The notes: generated by a model from the letters alone, not told the origin. Counted from the stretch's first letter, positions 5,728 through 13,853 are shown. The stretch: DNA of 15,421 nucleotides from Dehalococcoidia bacterium UBA6808 (GCA_002452695.1 DKFA01000040.1:1-15421), one strand, 5' to 3'. Translations and numbers: made by a program.

Positions 5728-7407
5728 TTGTCTCATACTCATTGGAAACTTTTACCGGAGGCTGAAAAACCCCTTGCCATTAAGGGAGTGGATCCGCTTG
5801 TTGCCAGGTTGTTATACAACCGGGGTATAACCAGTTCAGCCGAAGCCGATAGTTTCCTCAAAGCAGACGAGCGCCTGTCCATCGACCCTTTCCTGCTGCC
5901 CGACATGCATGCGGCCGTCAACCGCGTCTTCAAAGCGCTTTTTTCAGGCGAAAAGATCGCCATCTACGGCGATTTCGACGCCGACGGGATTACCGCCACT
6001 GCATTGCTGGTACAGGGACTGACCGCACTGGGCGGAGACGTGGTGCCTTACATCCCGCACCGCCAGTATGAAGGCTACGGGCTGAAGGTAGCTGCCCTTG
6101 AAAAGCTGCGCAACCAGGGCGTAACTCTGGTTATCACGGTGGACACGGGCATCACCGCCTTCACCGAGTGCGAGAAAGCCCATAAAATGGGCATTGATAT
6201 CCTGATCACCGACCACCACGTGCCGCTGGAAAAACTGCCCGCCGCCAAAATCATCGTCGATCCCAAGCGGACCGATTCCCAGTGCCCCTTTATCGATTTC
6301 GCCGGCGTGGGGGTGGCCTTCAAGCTGCTCCAGGCCATGCTGGCAGGCTCGACTAAAGAAGAGCTGGTGAAAAGCTCGCTGGAGCTGGTCACGCTGGGCA
6401 CGATAACCGATATGTCGCCTCTGGTCAGCGAAAACCGCCACTGGGTCAGGACCGGGTTGAAATTATTGAGCAAGACTACCCGCACAGGACTGCTCGAGCT
6501 GATGAGCTGTGCCAATATCGACAAGTCCAAGCTGTCGACTGAGACGATCTCGTATCAAATCGGACCCCGTCTCAATTCAGCCGGCAGGCTGGACGATGCC
6601 GGGACGAGCTACCAGCTGCTGGTAACGCAGGACAGGAACCAGGCCAGGATGCTGGCGATGAACCTGGAGGAGAAGAACAAGGAACGCCAGCGTATCGTCG
6701 CCGAGACCTACGACAGAGCCCGGCGGCAGATACTCGAGGACGGCGCCGACAGGTATATCCTGATGGCTGCCGATGCCGATTATCCGGCGGGAGTGATGGG
6801 ACTGGTAGCCGGCAAGCTAACCGAGGAATTCTACCGTCCCGTGATACTTTTTAAAATAGGCACAGACACCTGCCGGGGCAGTGCTCGCAGCATTCAAGAA
6901 TTCGACCTGATGGAGGCACTTAAATCATGCCACCACCTGCTAACCAGATACGGCGGTCATGCCCGCGCGGCCGGCTTCAACATTCATACCCGCGACCTGC
7001 CACAGATGCAGGAAAGAATGAAGCGCGAGGCAGAAGAGAAGCTCAAGGGGCTCGACCTGCGCCCGCATATAGATATCGATGTCGAGGTACCCCTGTCAGC
7101 CTTTTCGAAGGGAGTTTACGAGGAGATCAGACAATTGGAGCCTTATGGTATGAGCAATCCTGCACCAGTTTTTCTCAGCCGCAAGGTGGAGGTGGTCGAG
7201 CAGAAACTGGTAGGCAACCAGAACGACCATATCAAGCTCAAGCTCAAGCATGACAATGTTACCTGGGATACGATGGGCTTCCGGCTGGGCAATTACATCG
7301 GCGACCTGGGCCGCCACATAGATATCGTCTACTCTGTCGAGGTCGACAACTTCAACGGCAAAGGACAGCTCAGGCTGAACCTGCTGGATTTTGCCCGGTC
7401 GTATTAG
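5728..7407 (+). CDS. recJ: Single-stranded-DNA-specific exonuclease RecJ
   Basis: A 559-residue 5'-3' ssDNA exonuclease acting in RecF-pathway recombination, base-excision and mismatch repair. The DHH domain shows YGDFDADG (Asp82, 84, 86), VDTG (about 138) and the name-giving DHH at 162-164, the Mn/Mg ligands. DHHA1 has SARS and GGHARAAGF (about 409). A C-terminal OB-type domain includes LEPYGMSNPAPVF. Length matches compact RecJ proteins. The start is TTG 5728: the N-terminus WKLLPEAEKPL aligns with the usual RecJ opening, the frame closes upstream, and the first internal ATG would remove about 58 residues. No good ribosome-binding site precedes it, so expression may be low. The last 38 nt overlap the lgt 3' end on the other strand. 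Confidence 0.95.
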   Translation: MSHTHWKLLPEAEKPLAIKGVDPLVARLLYNRGITSSAEADSFLKADERLSIDPFLLPDMHAAVNRVFKALFSGEKIAIYGDFDADGITATALLVQGLTALGGDVVPYIPHRQYEGYGLKVAALEKLRNQGVTLVITVDTGITAFTECEKAHKMGIDILITDHHVPLEKLPAAKIIVDPKRTDSQCPFIDFAGVGVAFKLLQAMLAGSTKEELVKSSLELVTLGTITDMSPLVSENRHWVRTGLKLLSKTTRTGLLELMSCANIDKSKLSTETISYQIGPRLNSAGRLDDAGTSYQLLVTQDRNQARMLAMNLEEKNKERQRIVAETYDRARRQILEDGADRYILMAADADYPAGVMGLVAGKLTEEFYRPVILFKIGTDTCRGSARSIQEFDLMEALKSCHHLLTRYGGHARAAGFNIHTRDLPQMQERMKREAEEKLKGLDLRPHIDIDVEVPLSAFSKGVYEEIRQLEPYGMSNPAPVFLSRKVEVVEQKLVGNQNDHIKLKLKHDNVTWDTMGFRLGNYIGDLGRHIDIVYSVEVDNFNGKGQLRLNLLDFARSY

Positions 7408-8185
7408 ATTCAACAGCCGGGGCTGGCTTCCTGCTTGCAATTACTCTCCAGATCCACAATACAGCGGCCACAGTAACTACGGCTATATCCACCACCTGCG
7501 CCTGTTGCAGATTGAACATGAAGATGTCGCCCTCACGGTAGAAATGTATGACGAAATCACCCACACTGAAGAAAATCAGCCATAGCAGGAACAAGGCGCC
7601 CTGGGGCTTCATTTTTTTGCGCAGCAACCAGAGCAGGACAAAGCCTGCTACATTCCAGATAAGATGAAAAACCTGGGTCGGGTAGAGGGGTATGCCGTGA
7701 GGAGCATAGCTGTCCGGATGCTGGTAAAAAACAGCTATAGGCAGATCACAGGTCAGGCCAAAACAGCAGCCGTTAATCAGGCAGCCCACCCTGCCGACAG
7801 CCTGGCCCAAAATGGCGCCCGGCGCAACGATATCGCCGAGCTCCCAGAACGAAATCTTCTTGACTTGCGTATAGACGATGATGGCGACCAGCGCGCCCAG
7901 CACAGCCCCCCAGATGGCCAGCCCGGCAAAATTGAGCAACTGGTCGGGATGCTGCATATAATAGTCCCATTTATCAATGACATGCAACAGTCTGGCTCCA
8001 AGAATGCCGCCGATAACGCCCCATAACGCAACATCCCAGATCGTATCACGAGAGAAGTTTCTGCGCTTTGCTTCCAGCAGCGCCATTCCAATAACTGTGA
8101 TCACAGCCAGCACCACAAACACGCCATACCATCTGATTTCGAAATTGCCCAAATGAAATACTATAGGATTCCAGTTAATCTCCAT
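7370..8185 (-). CDS. lgt: Prolipoprotein diacylglyceryl transferase
   Basis: A 271-residue inner-membrane enzyme with about seven transmembrane helices. It transfers diacylglycerol from phosphatidylglycerol to the lipobox cysteine of prolipoproteins, the first step of lipoprotein maturation. The signature GRVGCLINGCCFG (131-143) matches the Lgt GRxGNFxNGE motif in its Cys-rich variant. YPTQVF and FYREGD (Arg217) also fit, and IRWYGVF near residue 17 is the usual first-helix motif. The E. coli His103 position reads GLAIWGA, as in many Lgt outside Proteobacteria. The start ATG 8185 (MEINWNPI) lies 11 nt inside the ftsY end, implying translational coupling; the frame is open further upstream, but that sequence is ftsY coding. 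ATG 8203 is a less likely start. The 3' end overlaps recJ antisense. Its substrates here would include ZnuA and the CARDB lipoprotein. Confidence 0.95.
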   Translation of the reverse strand: MEINWNPIVFHLGNFEIRWYGVFVVLAVITVIGMALLEAKRRNFSRDTIWDVALWGVIGGILGARLLHVIDKWDYYMQHPDQLLNFAGLAIWGAVLGALVAIIVYTQVKKISFWELGDIVAPGAILGQAVGRVGCLINGCCFGLTCDLPIAVFYQHPDSYAPHGIPLYPTQVFHLIWNVAGFVLLWLLRKKMKPQGALFLLWLIFFSVGDFVIHFYREGDIFMFNLQQAQVVDIAVVTVAAVLWIWRVIASRKPAPAVESNTTGQNPAGSA

Positions 8186-9107
8186 CTTCTTTACCAGCCT
8201 CATTAAAAATAGCGTCGACGAAGGACCTGGCCACGAATGGCGCAATATCGCCAATCTGTTCTCCCGTCCCGATGTATTTGATCGGTATCTGTAACTCATC
8301 ACTGATCGCCAGCACAATACCTCCCCTGGCAGTGCCATCCAGCTTGGACAGGAAGATGCCTGTCACGTCAGTGGCCTCAGTGAAGCTGCGCGCCTGGGAA
8401 AGACCGTTCTGGCCGGTGGTGGCGTCGATGACCAGGAGGACCTCCTGCGCGGCCTCGAATTTGCCCGCGATCTTCCTGATCTTCTTCAGCTCGTCCATCA
8501 GGTTGTGCTTGGTCTGCAGCCGCCCGGCAGTATCGATGATAACGACATCGGCCTTTCTGTTCTGGGCTGCCTGCAACGTATCGAAGACTACCGCGCCCGG
8601 GTCGGCATGTTGCTGATGGGCGATGACTTCCACGCCCACCCGGCTGCCCCACAGCTTCAACTGGTCGATCGCTGCGGCGCGAAATGTATCGGCTGCTCCC
8701 AGCAGTACATTATTACCCGCGCTCTTATATTCCCCTGCCAGTTTGGCAATGCTGGTGGTCTTGCCCGTACCGTTCACACCTACCATCAGTATGACCTTCA
8801 TTACACCTGCGGGTTGTTGCGCGTCTGCTTTACCCTTAATATCAAGCAGCGAGACCATTTCAGCTTTGAGCGCCTGCCTCGCTCCTGCGCCATCCGACAG
8901 CTTTTCATCACGCACGCGTTTTTTGACACGCGCAAGCAGTTTCTCCGTGGTCTCAACGCCGACATCGGCAGAGATGAGCAGTTCTTCCAGTTCATCCCAG
9001 GTGGATTCATCGATTTTGGAGCGGTTGAACAGCCCGGCGATTCTGCTGAAAAAACCTTCGCGGCTGCGTTTAACACCCTGCTCCGTGCGCTTAAAAATAT
9101 CGACCAT
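8175..9107 (-). CDS. ftsY: Signal recognition particle receptor FtsY
   Basis: A 310-residue SRP-type GTPase at the membrane that docks SRP-ribosome complexes onto the Sec translocon. It has a short NG core without a long acidic A domain. The N domain (about 1-95) includes LEELLISADVG. GTPase motifs are GVNGTGKTT (110-118), DTFRAAA (140-146), DTAGR (192-196), LSKLDGTARGG (253-263) and GTGEQIGDI (280-288). GVNGxGKTT plus DTFRAAA separates FtsY from Ffh. There is no C-terminal M domain, which also excludes Ffh. ATG 9107 is the start (basic MVDIFKRTEQGVKRS); only a weak ribosome-binding site is visible. lgt overlaps the stop by 11 nt, so both are probably one transcript, coupling protein export with lipoprotein processing. 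Confidence 0.96.
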   Translation of the reverse strand: MVDIFKRTEQGVKRSREGFFSRIAGLFNRSKIDESTWDELEELLISADVGVETTEKLLARVKKRVRDEKLSDGAGARQALKAEMVSLLDIKGKADAQQPAGVMKVILMVGVNGTGKTTSIAKLAGEYKSAGNNVLLGAADTFRAAAIDQLKLWGSRVGVEVIAHQQHADPGAVVFDTLQAAQNRKADVVIIDTAGRLQTKHNLMDELKKIRKIAGKFEAAQEVLLVIDATTGQNGLSQARSFTEATDVTGIFLSKLDGTARGGIVLAISDELQIPIKYIGTGEQIGDIAPFVARSFVDAIFNEAGKEDGD

Positions 9108-9146
9108 AAATTAGCACCAGCAAAGGTGAATTGTATGCCATCCGGG

Positions 9147-9161
9147 GCTTGCAGGGCAAGC
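9147..9161. repeat. Short hairpin between ftsY and the flavoprotein gene
   Basis: GCTTGC, AGG loop, GCAAGC. It lies about 40 nt downstream of the flavoprotein stop on the minus strand and 40 nt upstream of ftsY. No T-run follows, so it is at best a partial or Rho-assisted terminator. Confidence 0.3.
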
Positions 9162-9199
9162 TACATAAATATCATCTGTCAAGAGCAATCGAATTTAAT

Positions 9200-10579
9200 C
9201 TACTTGCTTTCGACTACCTTGGCATAGCTCCTTATCATTTCAGTCTTGATCATCTTGCGCACAGCTTCTTTCATCTTGGGATCCTGGATCATCTGTATCA
9301 TCTGCTGGCTGAACTCTTTGTAGCGCACATCGTCCTGTGGGAAATCAAACATCTTATGTTTCTCGTAGAAACGGAAATCAGCCGTAAAGGGAAACCGCAG
9401 CCTGGCCCACAGCTCATCGCGGAAGATCTTGTGGCCGCCCACACCGAGGAAGGTCCTCGGCCTGAGGTATTTGTGCTGAGCATAATCTACGCATTTCTCT
9501 GCCAGCGCATCCAGCATTTCATCGATTTGCCCGGAGTCGGCGCTCTCATCGGTCACGACGCCGGTCAGATTGGCCTCCATCATCTCCGCATGCGCCTGCA
9601 TTATCTCCTGCATATTGTGCAACTGCGCCAGCGGTCCTGATACCAGGAAACCTATCTGCCGGTCAATAAACAGCGGTATATGGCCGTTGAAAAAACTCCT
9701 GTCCCAGAACATCTTAAGCCGTGAGGAGAAAAACCTGTCTTTGATAGCGCCGGCAAAAATGATCACATCCTTGTCACGCATGTGCTCGTTGAAGAAGTTC
9801 ATGAAATCATCTTTATCGCCATAAGCACACTTGTTATCGAAGCCGCATTGAATACAGCCCAGGCACCCACCCTTGATGTCGATCTCTCGCACGTTGTAAA
9901 CCTCGATCTCGTCCTTAAAGGCGGCGGTGAACCTGCTGACCATCCTGGCGATATTGGATTTCTCATTCTCTATATCCGCCAGCACGAGTACCTTCTGCCC
10001 TCGAGTCTCCACATTTCCGGCGGCCTTGCCCGGCTTGTAGGCAAACTTGCTTTGGACAATGGGCAGATTGGCCCTGTAACAAGGGGGGCCAAACTCGATG
10101 GAGGAGAAGAACACGTCGGCCCATTTCAGTAAAGCCTCCCGACGTTCCTCTATAAACAGATCGTCCATATCGGCAGCGAAGAACTCGGTAAATTTCATGC
10201 CAAGATCATCGCAAATGCCTCGCATGTAGCTATTGGCCGTATGGTCGAAGAAATGCACAGACGTAGTGATAACACAGGCATATTTATCTTTGAAGGCATC
10301 CTGCACCCCCTGCTCAAAGATCATCTCGATGAAACGCTTATATTGGCTGGGCACAAGAAAGACATAAAGCGGGACGGCCCACATGACCCCGTCGGCTTTC
10401 CTGACCTGGTCGATGATGTGCCCGAATTGCCGGGGCGACTTCTCGATCTTGAGAATGTCGTGCGATACGTTGAAGAATTTCAGCTCGTGCTGGGGGAATT
10501 TTTTCTGGATGAACTTAACGTATTGCATTGTCACGCTTATTTCACCCTTGGGGCTCCCATTGATCACTGCGATATCCAT
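9200..10579 (-). CDS. Tandem flavodoxin-fold iron-sulfur flavoprotein (NADPH-dependent FMN reductase family)
   Basis: A 459-residue cytoplasmic protein with two NADPH-dependent FMN reductase-like domains in one chain. Domain 1 (about 1-170) starts MDIAVINGSPKG, the FMN phosphate loop, and has no cluster cysteines. Domain 2 (about 195-380) starts QKVLVLADIENEKSNIARM and carries C239-X2-C242-X2-C245-X5-C251, the compact motif of iron-sulfur flavoproteins (Isf) that binds a 4Fe-4S cluster. A helical tail follows (residues 380-459). Isf-type proteins shuttle electrons or reduce quinones or peroxide in anaerobes; the substrate here is unknown. ATG 10579 is the start: AAGGAGG sits 8 nt upstream. 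An in-frame ATG at 10621 would add 14 residues and swallow that site. It is a single-gene unit after the znu terminator. Confidence 0.85.
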   Translation of the reverse strand: MDIAVINGSPKGEISVTMQYVKFIQKKFPQHELKFFNVSHDILKIEKSPRQFGHIIDQVRKADGVMWAVPLYVFLVPSQYKRFIEMIFEQGVQDAFKDKYACVITTSVHFFDHTANSYMRGICDDLGMKFTEFFAADMDDLFIEERREALLKWADVFFSSIEFGPPCYRANLPIVQSKFAYKPGKAAGNVETRGQKVLVLADIENEKSNIARMVSRFTAAFKDEIEVYNVREIDIKGGCLGCIQCGFDNKCAYGDKDDFMNFFNEHMRDKDVIIFAGAIKDRFFSSRLKMFWDRSFFNGHIPLFIDRQIGFLVSGPLAQLHNMQEIMQAHAEMMEANLTGVVTDESADSGQIDEMLDALAEKCVDYAQHKYLRPRTFLGVGGHKIFRDELWARLRFPFTADFRFYEKHKMFDFPQDDVRYKEFSQQMIQMIQDPKMKEAVRKMIKTEMIRSYAKVVESK

Positions 10580-10664
10580 GCCTGGGGCCTCCTTGCTAAA
10601 ACGCATTATTTTAGTCGCCATTTAAACAGCATTGATTAATTTAAGTGCAACATCTGAGTTCTTC

Positions 10665-10694
10665 AAAAAAGGACATCCCGAAGGTGGGCATATC
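10665..10694 (-). terminator. Rho-independent terminator of the zur-znuACB operon
   Basis: Minus strand: GATATGCCC, loop ACCTTC, GGGATGTC, then CTTTTTT. The stem is 8 bp with one bulged G and one G-T pair. Its 5' arm overlaps the znuB stop codon (10693-10695) and the T-run is at 10670-10665. Confidence 0.62.
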
Positions 10695-11520
10695 AGTCAG
10701 CTACGCTTAAATGCGTCTTTTGCCGCAGTCCCCGTACCACATAGCTGATCAGGAGCACCGTCCCGCTCAACAATATAATGGTGGCGCCGGAGGCCAGGTT
10801 GAGGACGAACGATAGCCACAACCCTCCAAAGGTAAAGAGCATATCGAAGACCACTGACAGCAGCATCATCTTTTTCAGGTCATGCGTGAACTGGCGGGCC
10901 AGCGCCGCCGGGAAGGTCAGCAGGGCAATTACCAGTATCATGCCCACTACCCTGATCAGCACCACCACCGTCAGCGCTATCATGCATAACAAGAGCAGGT
11001 AAAGACCGGTAACCGGCAGGCCGGCCACGGTGGCATACTCTTCATCAAAACAAAGCAACAGAAAATCTTTGTAAAAGATGATAACCAGGGCAACGATAAT
11101 GACATCCAGGGCCAGCATAAGGTAAAGGTCGCCGGCCGGGACCGTGAGTATATTACCGAAGAGGTAGCTCATCAGGTCCGGAGCATAGCCTGCCGACAGC
11201 CCGATGAACAGGACACCCAAAGCCATGCCCAATGCCCATATAATGCCTGTTACGGTATCTTCCGGCAGCCTGGTCTTCCTGACTGCCAGCCCCATGCTCA
11301 GCGCCGAAAGCAGGGCAAAGAACATGGCTCCCAGCACGGGACTGAATTTAAGAAAATAGCCCAGTCCGATCCCGCCAAAGGAAGCATGAGCTATGCTACC
11401 GCTCATCGACACGATCTTCTTGACTACCACATAAACGCCAACAATGCCGCAGGCGACCGAAGCCAGCAGACCGGCCATCAGGGCATTGCGCATAAACTCA
11501 AATTGAAACGCTTCGAACAT
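10693..11520 (-). CDS. znuB: Zinc/manganese ABC transporter permease (ABC-3 family)
   Basis: A 275-residue membrane permease that forms the channel of a metal importer with the upstream ATPase and ZnuA. It is hydrophobic over about eight helices, with family motifs in order: MRNALMAGLLASVACGIVG, ISG-like SMSGSIAHASFGGIGLG, the cytoplasmic EEYATVAGLP segment that docks on the ATPase, and RVVGMILVIALLTFPAALAR. ATG 11520 is the start, 2 nt after the znuC stop. The frame stays open upstream only because it shadows the znuC end. It is the last gene of the operon and a terminator hairpin overlaps its stop. Zinc is favoured over manganese because of the Zur-type operator and regulator. Confidence 0.93.
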   Translation of the reverse strand: MFEAFQFEFMRNALMAGLLASVACGIVGVYVVVKKIVSMSGSIAHASFGGIGLGYFLKFSPVLGAMFFALLSALSMGLAVRKTRLPEDTVTGIIWALGMALGVLFIGLSAGYAPDLMSYLFGNILTVPAGDLYLMLALDVIIVALVIIFYKDFLLLCFDEEYATVAGLPVTGLYLLLLCMIALTVVVLIRVVGMILVIALLTFPAALARQFTHDLKKMMLLSVVFDMLFTFGGLWLSFVLNLASGATIILLSGTVLLISYVVRGLRQKTHLSVAD

Positions 11521-11522
11521 AG

Positions 11523-12278
11523 TCAGTGCTTGCTCAGCACGCGGTGCGGAACATCGCCGTGGGCGATCAACTGCACAGGGCATTTATAGGTAGCTTCAAG
11601 TACCTCGGAAGTTATTTCGCGCGAACCGTGATAGAAAAGCCGCTGGTTGAGGCAGGCGATCTTATCGACAAAGACCGAGACCGCGCCTATATCATGTGAT
11701 ACCATAATAATGGTCAATATCTCTTTCAAATGGCCCAGCAACTCATAGAATTCGGCCTGCATGGTCGCATCGACGCTGGCGGTCGGCTCATCCAGCAGTA
11801 ATAGTTCAGGACCGGATGCCAGGGCGCGAGCAATAAGCACGCGCTGTTGCTGTCCTCCAGAGAGCTGTCCGATCTGGGACTTTGCGTTATCCAGCATGCC
11901 GACCTTTTGCAGGACTTCGTCCACGGCCTGCCTGTCCGTCCTGTTGTAATTATGCAGCAGCCCGGTGCGGCTGTAGCGCCCCATCATGACTACTTCCCGC
12001 ACACTGGCAGGAAAGCTGTGATCGTAAGTGCTGTACTGGGGAACATAACCGATCTTACTGCGGTTTCGCTCCGGACTGCCGCCGAATAAAGTTACCACGC
12101 CGCTATCCGGTCGGATCAGCCCCAGTATGACCTTGAGCAAAGTGCTCTTGCCCCCGCCGTTGGGACCGATGATTCCGAGAAAGTCATGTTCGCTGACCGA
12201 TAGGTTAATATCCTGCAATACAGTATGAGTACCGTAGGTTACGCTGATATTTTCCAGACGCACAACTTCCTTATCCAT
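11523..12278 (-). CDS. znuC: Zinc/manganese ABC transporter ATP-binding protein
   Basis: A 251-residue ATPase that powers metal import on the cytoplasmic face. Walker A GPNGGGKST (38-46), Q-loop YVPQ (about 79-82), signature LSGGQ (139-143), Walker B LLLLDE (159-164) and switch His195 (SHD) are all intact. The C-terminal CPVQLIAHGDVPHRVL is the His-containing tail typical of ZnuC/MntB-type ATPases, which separates it from other ABC importers. The start ATG 12278 is 9 nt after the znuA stop, and the stop is 2 nt before znuB, so the three are translated from one mRNA. Confidence 0.94.
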   Translation of the reverse strand: MDKEVVRLENISVTYGTHTVLQDINLSVSEHDFLGIIGPNGGGKSTLLKVILGLIRPDSGVVTLFGGSPERNRSKIGYVPQYSTYDHSFPASVREVVMMGRYSRTGLLHNYNRTDRQAVDEVLQKVGMLDNAKSQIGQLSGGQQQRVLIARALASGPELLLLDEPTASVDATMQAEFYELLGHLKEILTIIMVSHDIGAVSVFVDKIACLNQRLFYHGSREITSEVLEATYKCPVQLIAHGDVPHRVLSKH

Positions 12279-12287
12279 CGCTCGCTA

Positions 12288-13157
12288 TTATTGTAAGGCT
12301 TCCTTAAAGGCTTTTACCACTTCCTCCATATTTTCCAGATAATTAACTGCCAAAGAAGATATAACGACCACCCGTCCCCCGATTTCACTGGCAACGACTT
12401 CGGCATTCCGGGAGCTAAATTCGGGGGAAACGAAAACAACCTTGATATTTTGATCCCTGGCCTGCTTGATGATCCTGGTCATATAGGCGGCCTGCGGCTC
12501 CTTGCCTCCTTCCTCGATGGCCACCTGCTTCAACCCGTAGTCATGGGCAAAATAGCCCCAGGCCGGATGGTAAACGATAAAGGTGCGATTGTTCACACTT
12601 TTAAGCGACGCCGAGATGTCACTATCAAGCGCATTCAATCTGGCAACGTAATCATCCCTGTTCGTCTCATAATACTGCCGTGAAGCAGGGTCGATCTGCA
12701 CCAGCCCGGCGCAGATATTGTTGACCATGATCTTAACGTTTCGTAGCGAAGTCCAGATATGGGGATCGATACCCGGCTCATGTTCATCTGTACTTTCGAT
12801 CAGCTTGATGCCTTTGCTGCAGTCAACCACCAGCATATCCCTGTTTTGTGCGATCAGCTTCTCCAGCCAGGCTATTTCAAATTCAATCGGCGAACCGACC
12901 TTGGCATACATCTTCGCCTTACTCAGCTGGGCCATCTGGGCGGGGGTAACCTCGTAGGTATGCGGGCTGGCCCCGGGAGGCACCATCACGGTCACAGATA
13001 CCCTGTCTCCTCCCACAGCAGTAACGAATTCCTGCTGCGGCAGGATGGAAACAGCGACACCGATCCGGTCTGTGCCGGCGCTTTGCTCTGCCGGCGCACA
13101 GGCCGGAACAATTAAAAGACTGATAATTGTTAATAGAACGACTATTAACTTTGACAC
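12288..13157 (-). CDS. znuA: Zinc-binding lipoprotein of an ABC importer (ZnuA, cluster A-I)
   Basis: A 289-residue surface-anchored solute-binding protein that captures Zn(II) (or Mn) and hands it to ZnuB. It has a lipoprotein signal ending VPAC (Cys20). Metal-ligand histidines are His66 (ASPHTYE), His133 (DPHIW) and His197 (YHPAWGYF), joined by a long backbone helix. The usual His/Glu-rich loop of zinc proteins is reduced to DEHE (about 124-127). The fourth, Asp ligand of Mn-type proteins appears to be Ser (VISSLA), which favours zinc. I prefer GTG 13157 because AAGGA lies 9 nt upstream. ATG 13166 is in frame but touches that site. Either start overlaps the zur end, so the genes are coupled. 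It is a substrate for Lgt. Confidence 0.93.
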   Translation of the reverse strand: MSKLIVVLLTIISLLIVPACAPAEQSAGTDRIGVAVSILPQQEFVTAVGGDRVSVTVMVPPGASPHTYEVTPAQMAQLSKAKMYAKVGSPIEFEIAWLEKLIAQNRDMLVVDCSKGIKLIESTDEHEPGIDPHIWTSLRNVKIMVNNICAGLVQIDPASRQYYETNRDDYVARLNALDSDISASLKSVNNRTFIVYHPAWGYFAHDYGLKQVAIEEGGKEPQAAYMTRIIKQARDQNIKVVFVSPEFSSRNAEVVASEIGGRVVVISSLAVNYLENMEEVVKAFKEALQ

Positions 13158-13594
13158 GACTGACATTCCTTACTGGCCAGGCATTTACTGCAACGGCCCA
13201 TAAACTGAAGTAAATGATTGTCTATTTTGAAACCGGTCTCGGCGGCGAGCCTCTCCTGTAATTTATCCAACTCGCAGCCGGTGAAATCCACGACCTTACC
13301 GCAGCCGCTGCAAATAAGGTGATGGTGATGGACATCGGCCTTTTTATTCAGGTAACTGCGGCAGCTGTCGCCTATATGCACCTCACACAGCAGCCCGCTT
13401 TCCTGCAGCAACTCCAGCGTCCGGTAAACTGTAACCAGCCCAATCCCGGGGTGTTCATCCTTCAGCCTCGCATATATATCCGCCGATGTCAGGTGCTTGC
13501 CACTGGCGCTGAGCACATCAATGATCGCTCTGCGCTGGCACGTCAGCTTGTATCCCCGCCGCTTCAATGTTGCTGCTATTTCTCTGCCAGTCAT
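13145..13594 (-). CDS. zur: Fur-family metalloregulator, probably Zur
   Basis: A 149-residue repressor that binds DNA as a metal-loaded dimer. The N-terminal winged helix contains TCQRRAIIDVL and the recognition helix GLVTVYRTLELL. The dimerisation half has HHHHLICSGCGKVVDF and structural zinc cysteines Cys95/Cys98 and Cys135/Cys138. A further CX2C at the C-terminus (CQSC, 144-147) is unusual. Control of znuACB, with which it is co-transcribed, and the actinobacterial-style Zur box in front of it favour Zur over Fur or PerR. ATG 13594 is the start: AGGTGG lies 8 nt upstream. GTG 13606 has no site. It is first in the operon, so it probably represses itself and the transporter when zinc is sufficient. 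Confidence 0.9.
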   Translation of the reverse strand: MTGREIAATLKRRGYKLTCQRRAIIDVLSASGKHLTSADIYARLKDEHPGIGLVTVYRTLELLQESGLLCEVHIGDSCRSYLNKKADVHHHHLICSGCGKVVDFTGCELDKLQERLAAETGFKIDNHLLQFMGRCSKCLASKECQSCQS

Positions 13595-13608
13595 GAATCC
13601 CGCCACCT

Positions 13609-13629
13609 AAATGAAAATGATTTTCATTT
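13609..13629. promoter_or_regulatory. Zur/Fur box, perfect palindrome
   Basis: A perfect 10-1-10 palindrome with core TGAAAATGATTTTCA (7-1-7). This is the form known for actinobacterial Zur boxes and near the Fur-family consensus TGATAATNATTATCA. It begins 3 bp downstream of the -10 at 13633-13638, over the expected transcription start, so bound repressor would block RNA polymerase. It ends 14 bp before the zur start codon. Confidence 0.85.
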
Positions 13630-13632
13630 ATA

Positions 13633-13661
13633 ATCGTAACAAATATTATACAGTCTGTCAA
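13633..13661 (-). promoter_or_regulatory. Promoter of the zur-znuACB operon
   Basis: Minus strand: perfect TTGACA (13661-13656), 17-bp spacer, TACGAT (13638-13633). A TATAAT also lies inside the spacer and a TATAAA overlaps the operator edge, so the exact -10 is not certain. Confidence 0.6.
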
Positions 13662-13673
13662 AAAGAAAGGCGT

Positions 13674-13721
13674 TTATGAGCCTGGATACAAGGTCTGCGG
13701 ACCCATTTTAATCTTTCCCAT
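13674..13721 (-). pseudogene. 5' stump of a flavin reductase family gene
   Basis: AAGGAG (13735-13730) stands 8 nt before ATG 13721, which encodes MGKIKMGPQTLYPGS and stops at TAA 13674-13676. The first dozen residues closely resemble the start of flavin reductase/flavoredoxin-like proteins (KIxxGPQTLLYPMP). Translation signals survive but the coding sequence breaks off where the zur promoter region begins, so the rest was deleted or displaced. A genuine 15-residue peptide is the less likely reading. Confidence 0.5.
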
Positions 13722-13853
13722 CAGCTTCGCTCCTTAAAAAACTGCTTTCCCGGCATGTCCTTTATCGGCGCTTAGTTATGGTTGCTCTGGCCCCATCTGC
13801 GTTCCTCATATAAACCGTAGCTGTTATTTTAACATAATGCCCATATAGTTACA

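Noticed and set aside
8505..9227. 240-codon plus-strand open frame
   Set aside because: It is the antisense shadow of ftsY, which has all its GTPase motifs on the minus strand.
10580..10621. 14-residue N-terminal extension of the flavoprotein
   Set aside because: It would place the AAGGAGG ribosome-binding site in the coding region, and the GSPKG domain normally begins right at MDIAVING.
13762..13848. 28-codon minus-strand frame (YGHYVKITATVYMRNADGARA) between the flavin reductase stump and the winged-helix gene
   Set aside because: It looks somewhat protein-like but has no start signal and no family that I recognise. It may be another remnant, but I cannot support it.
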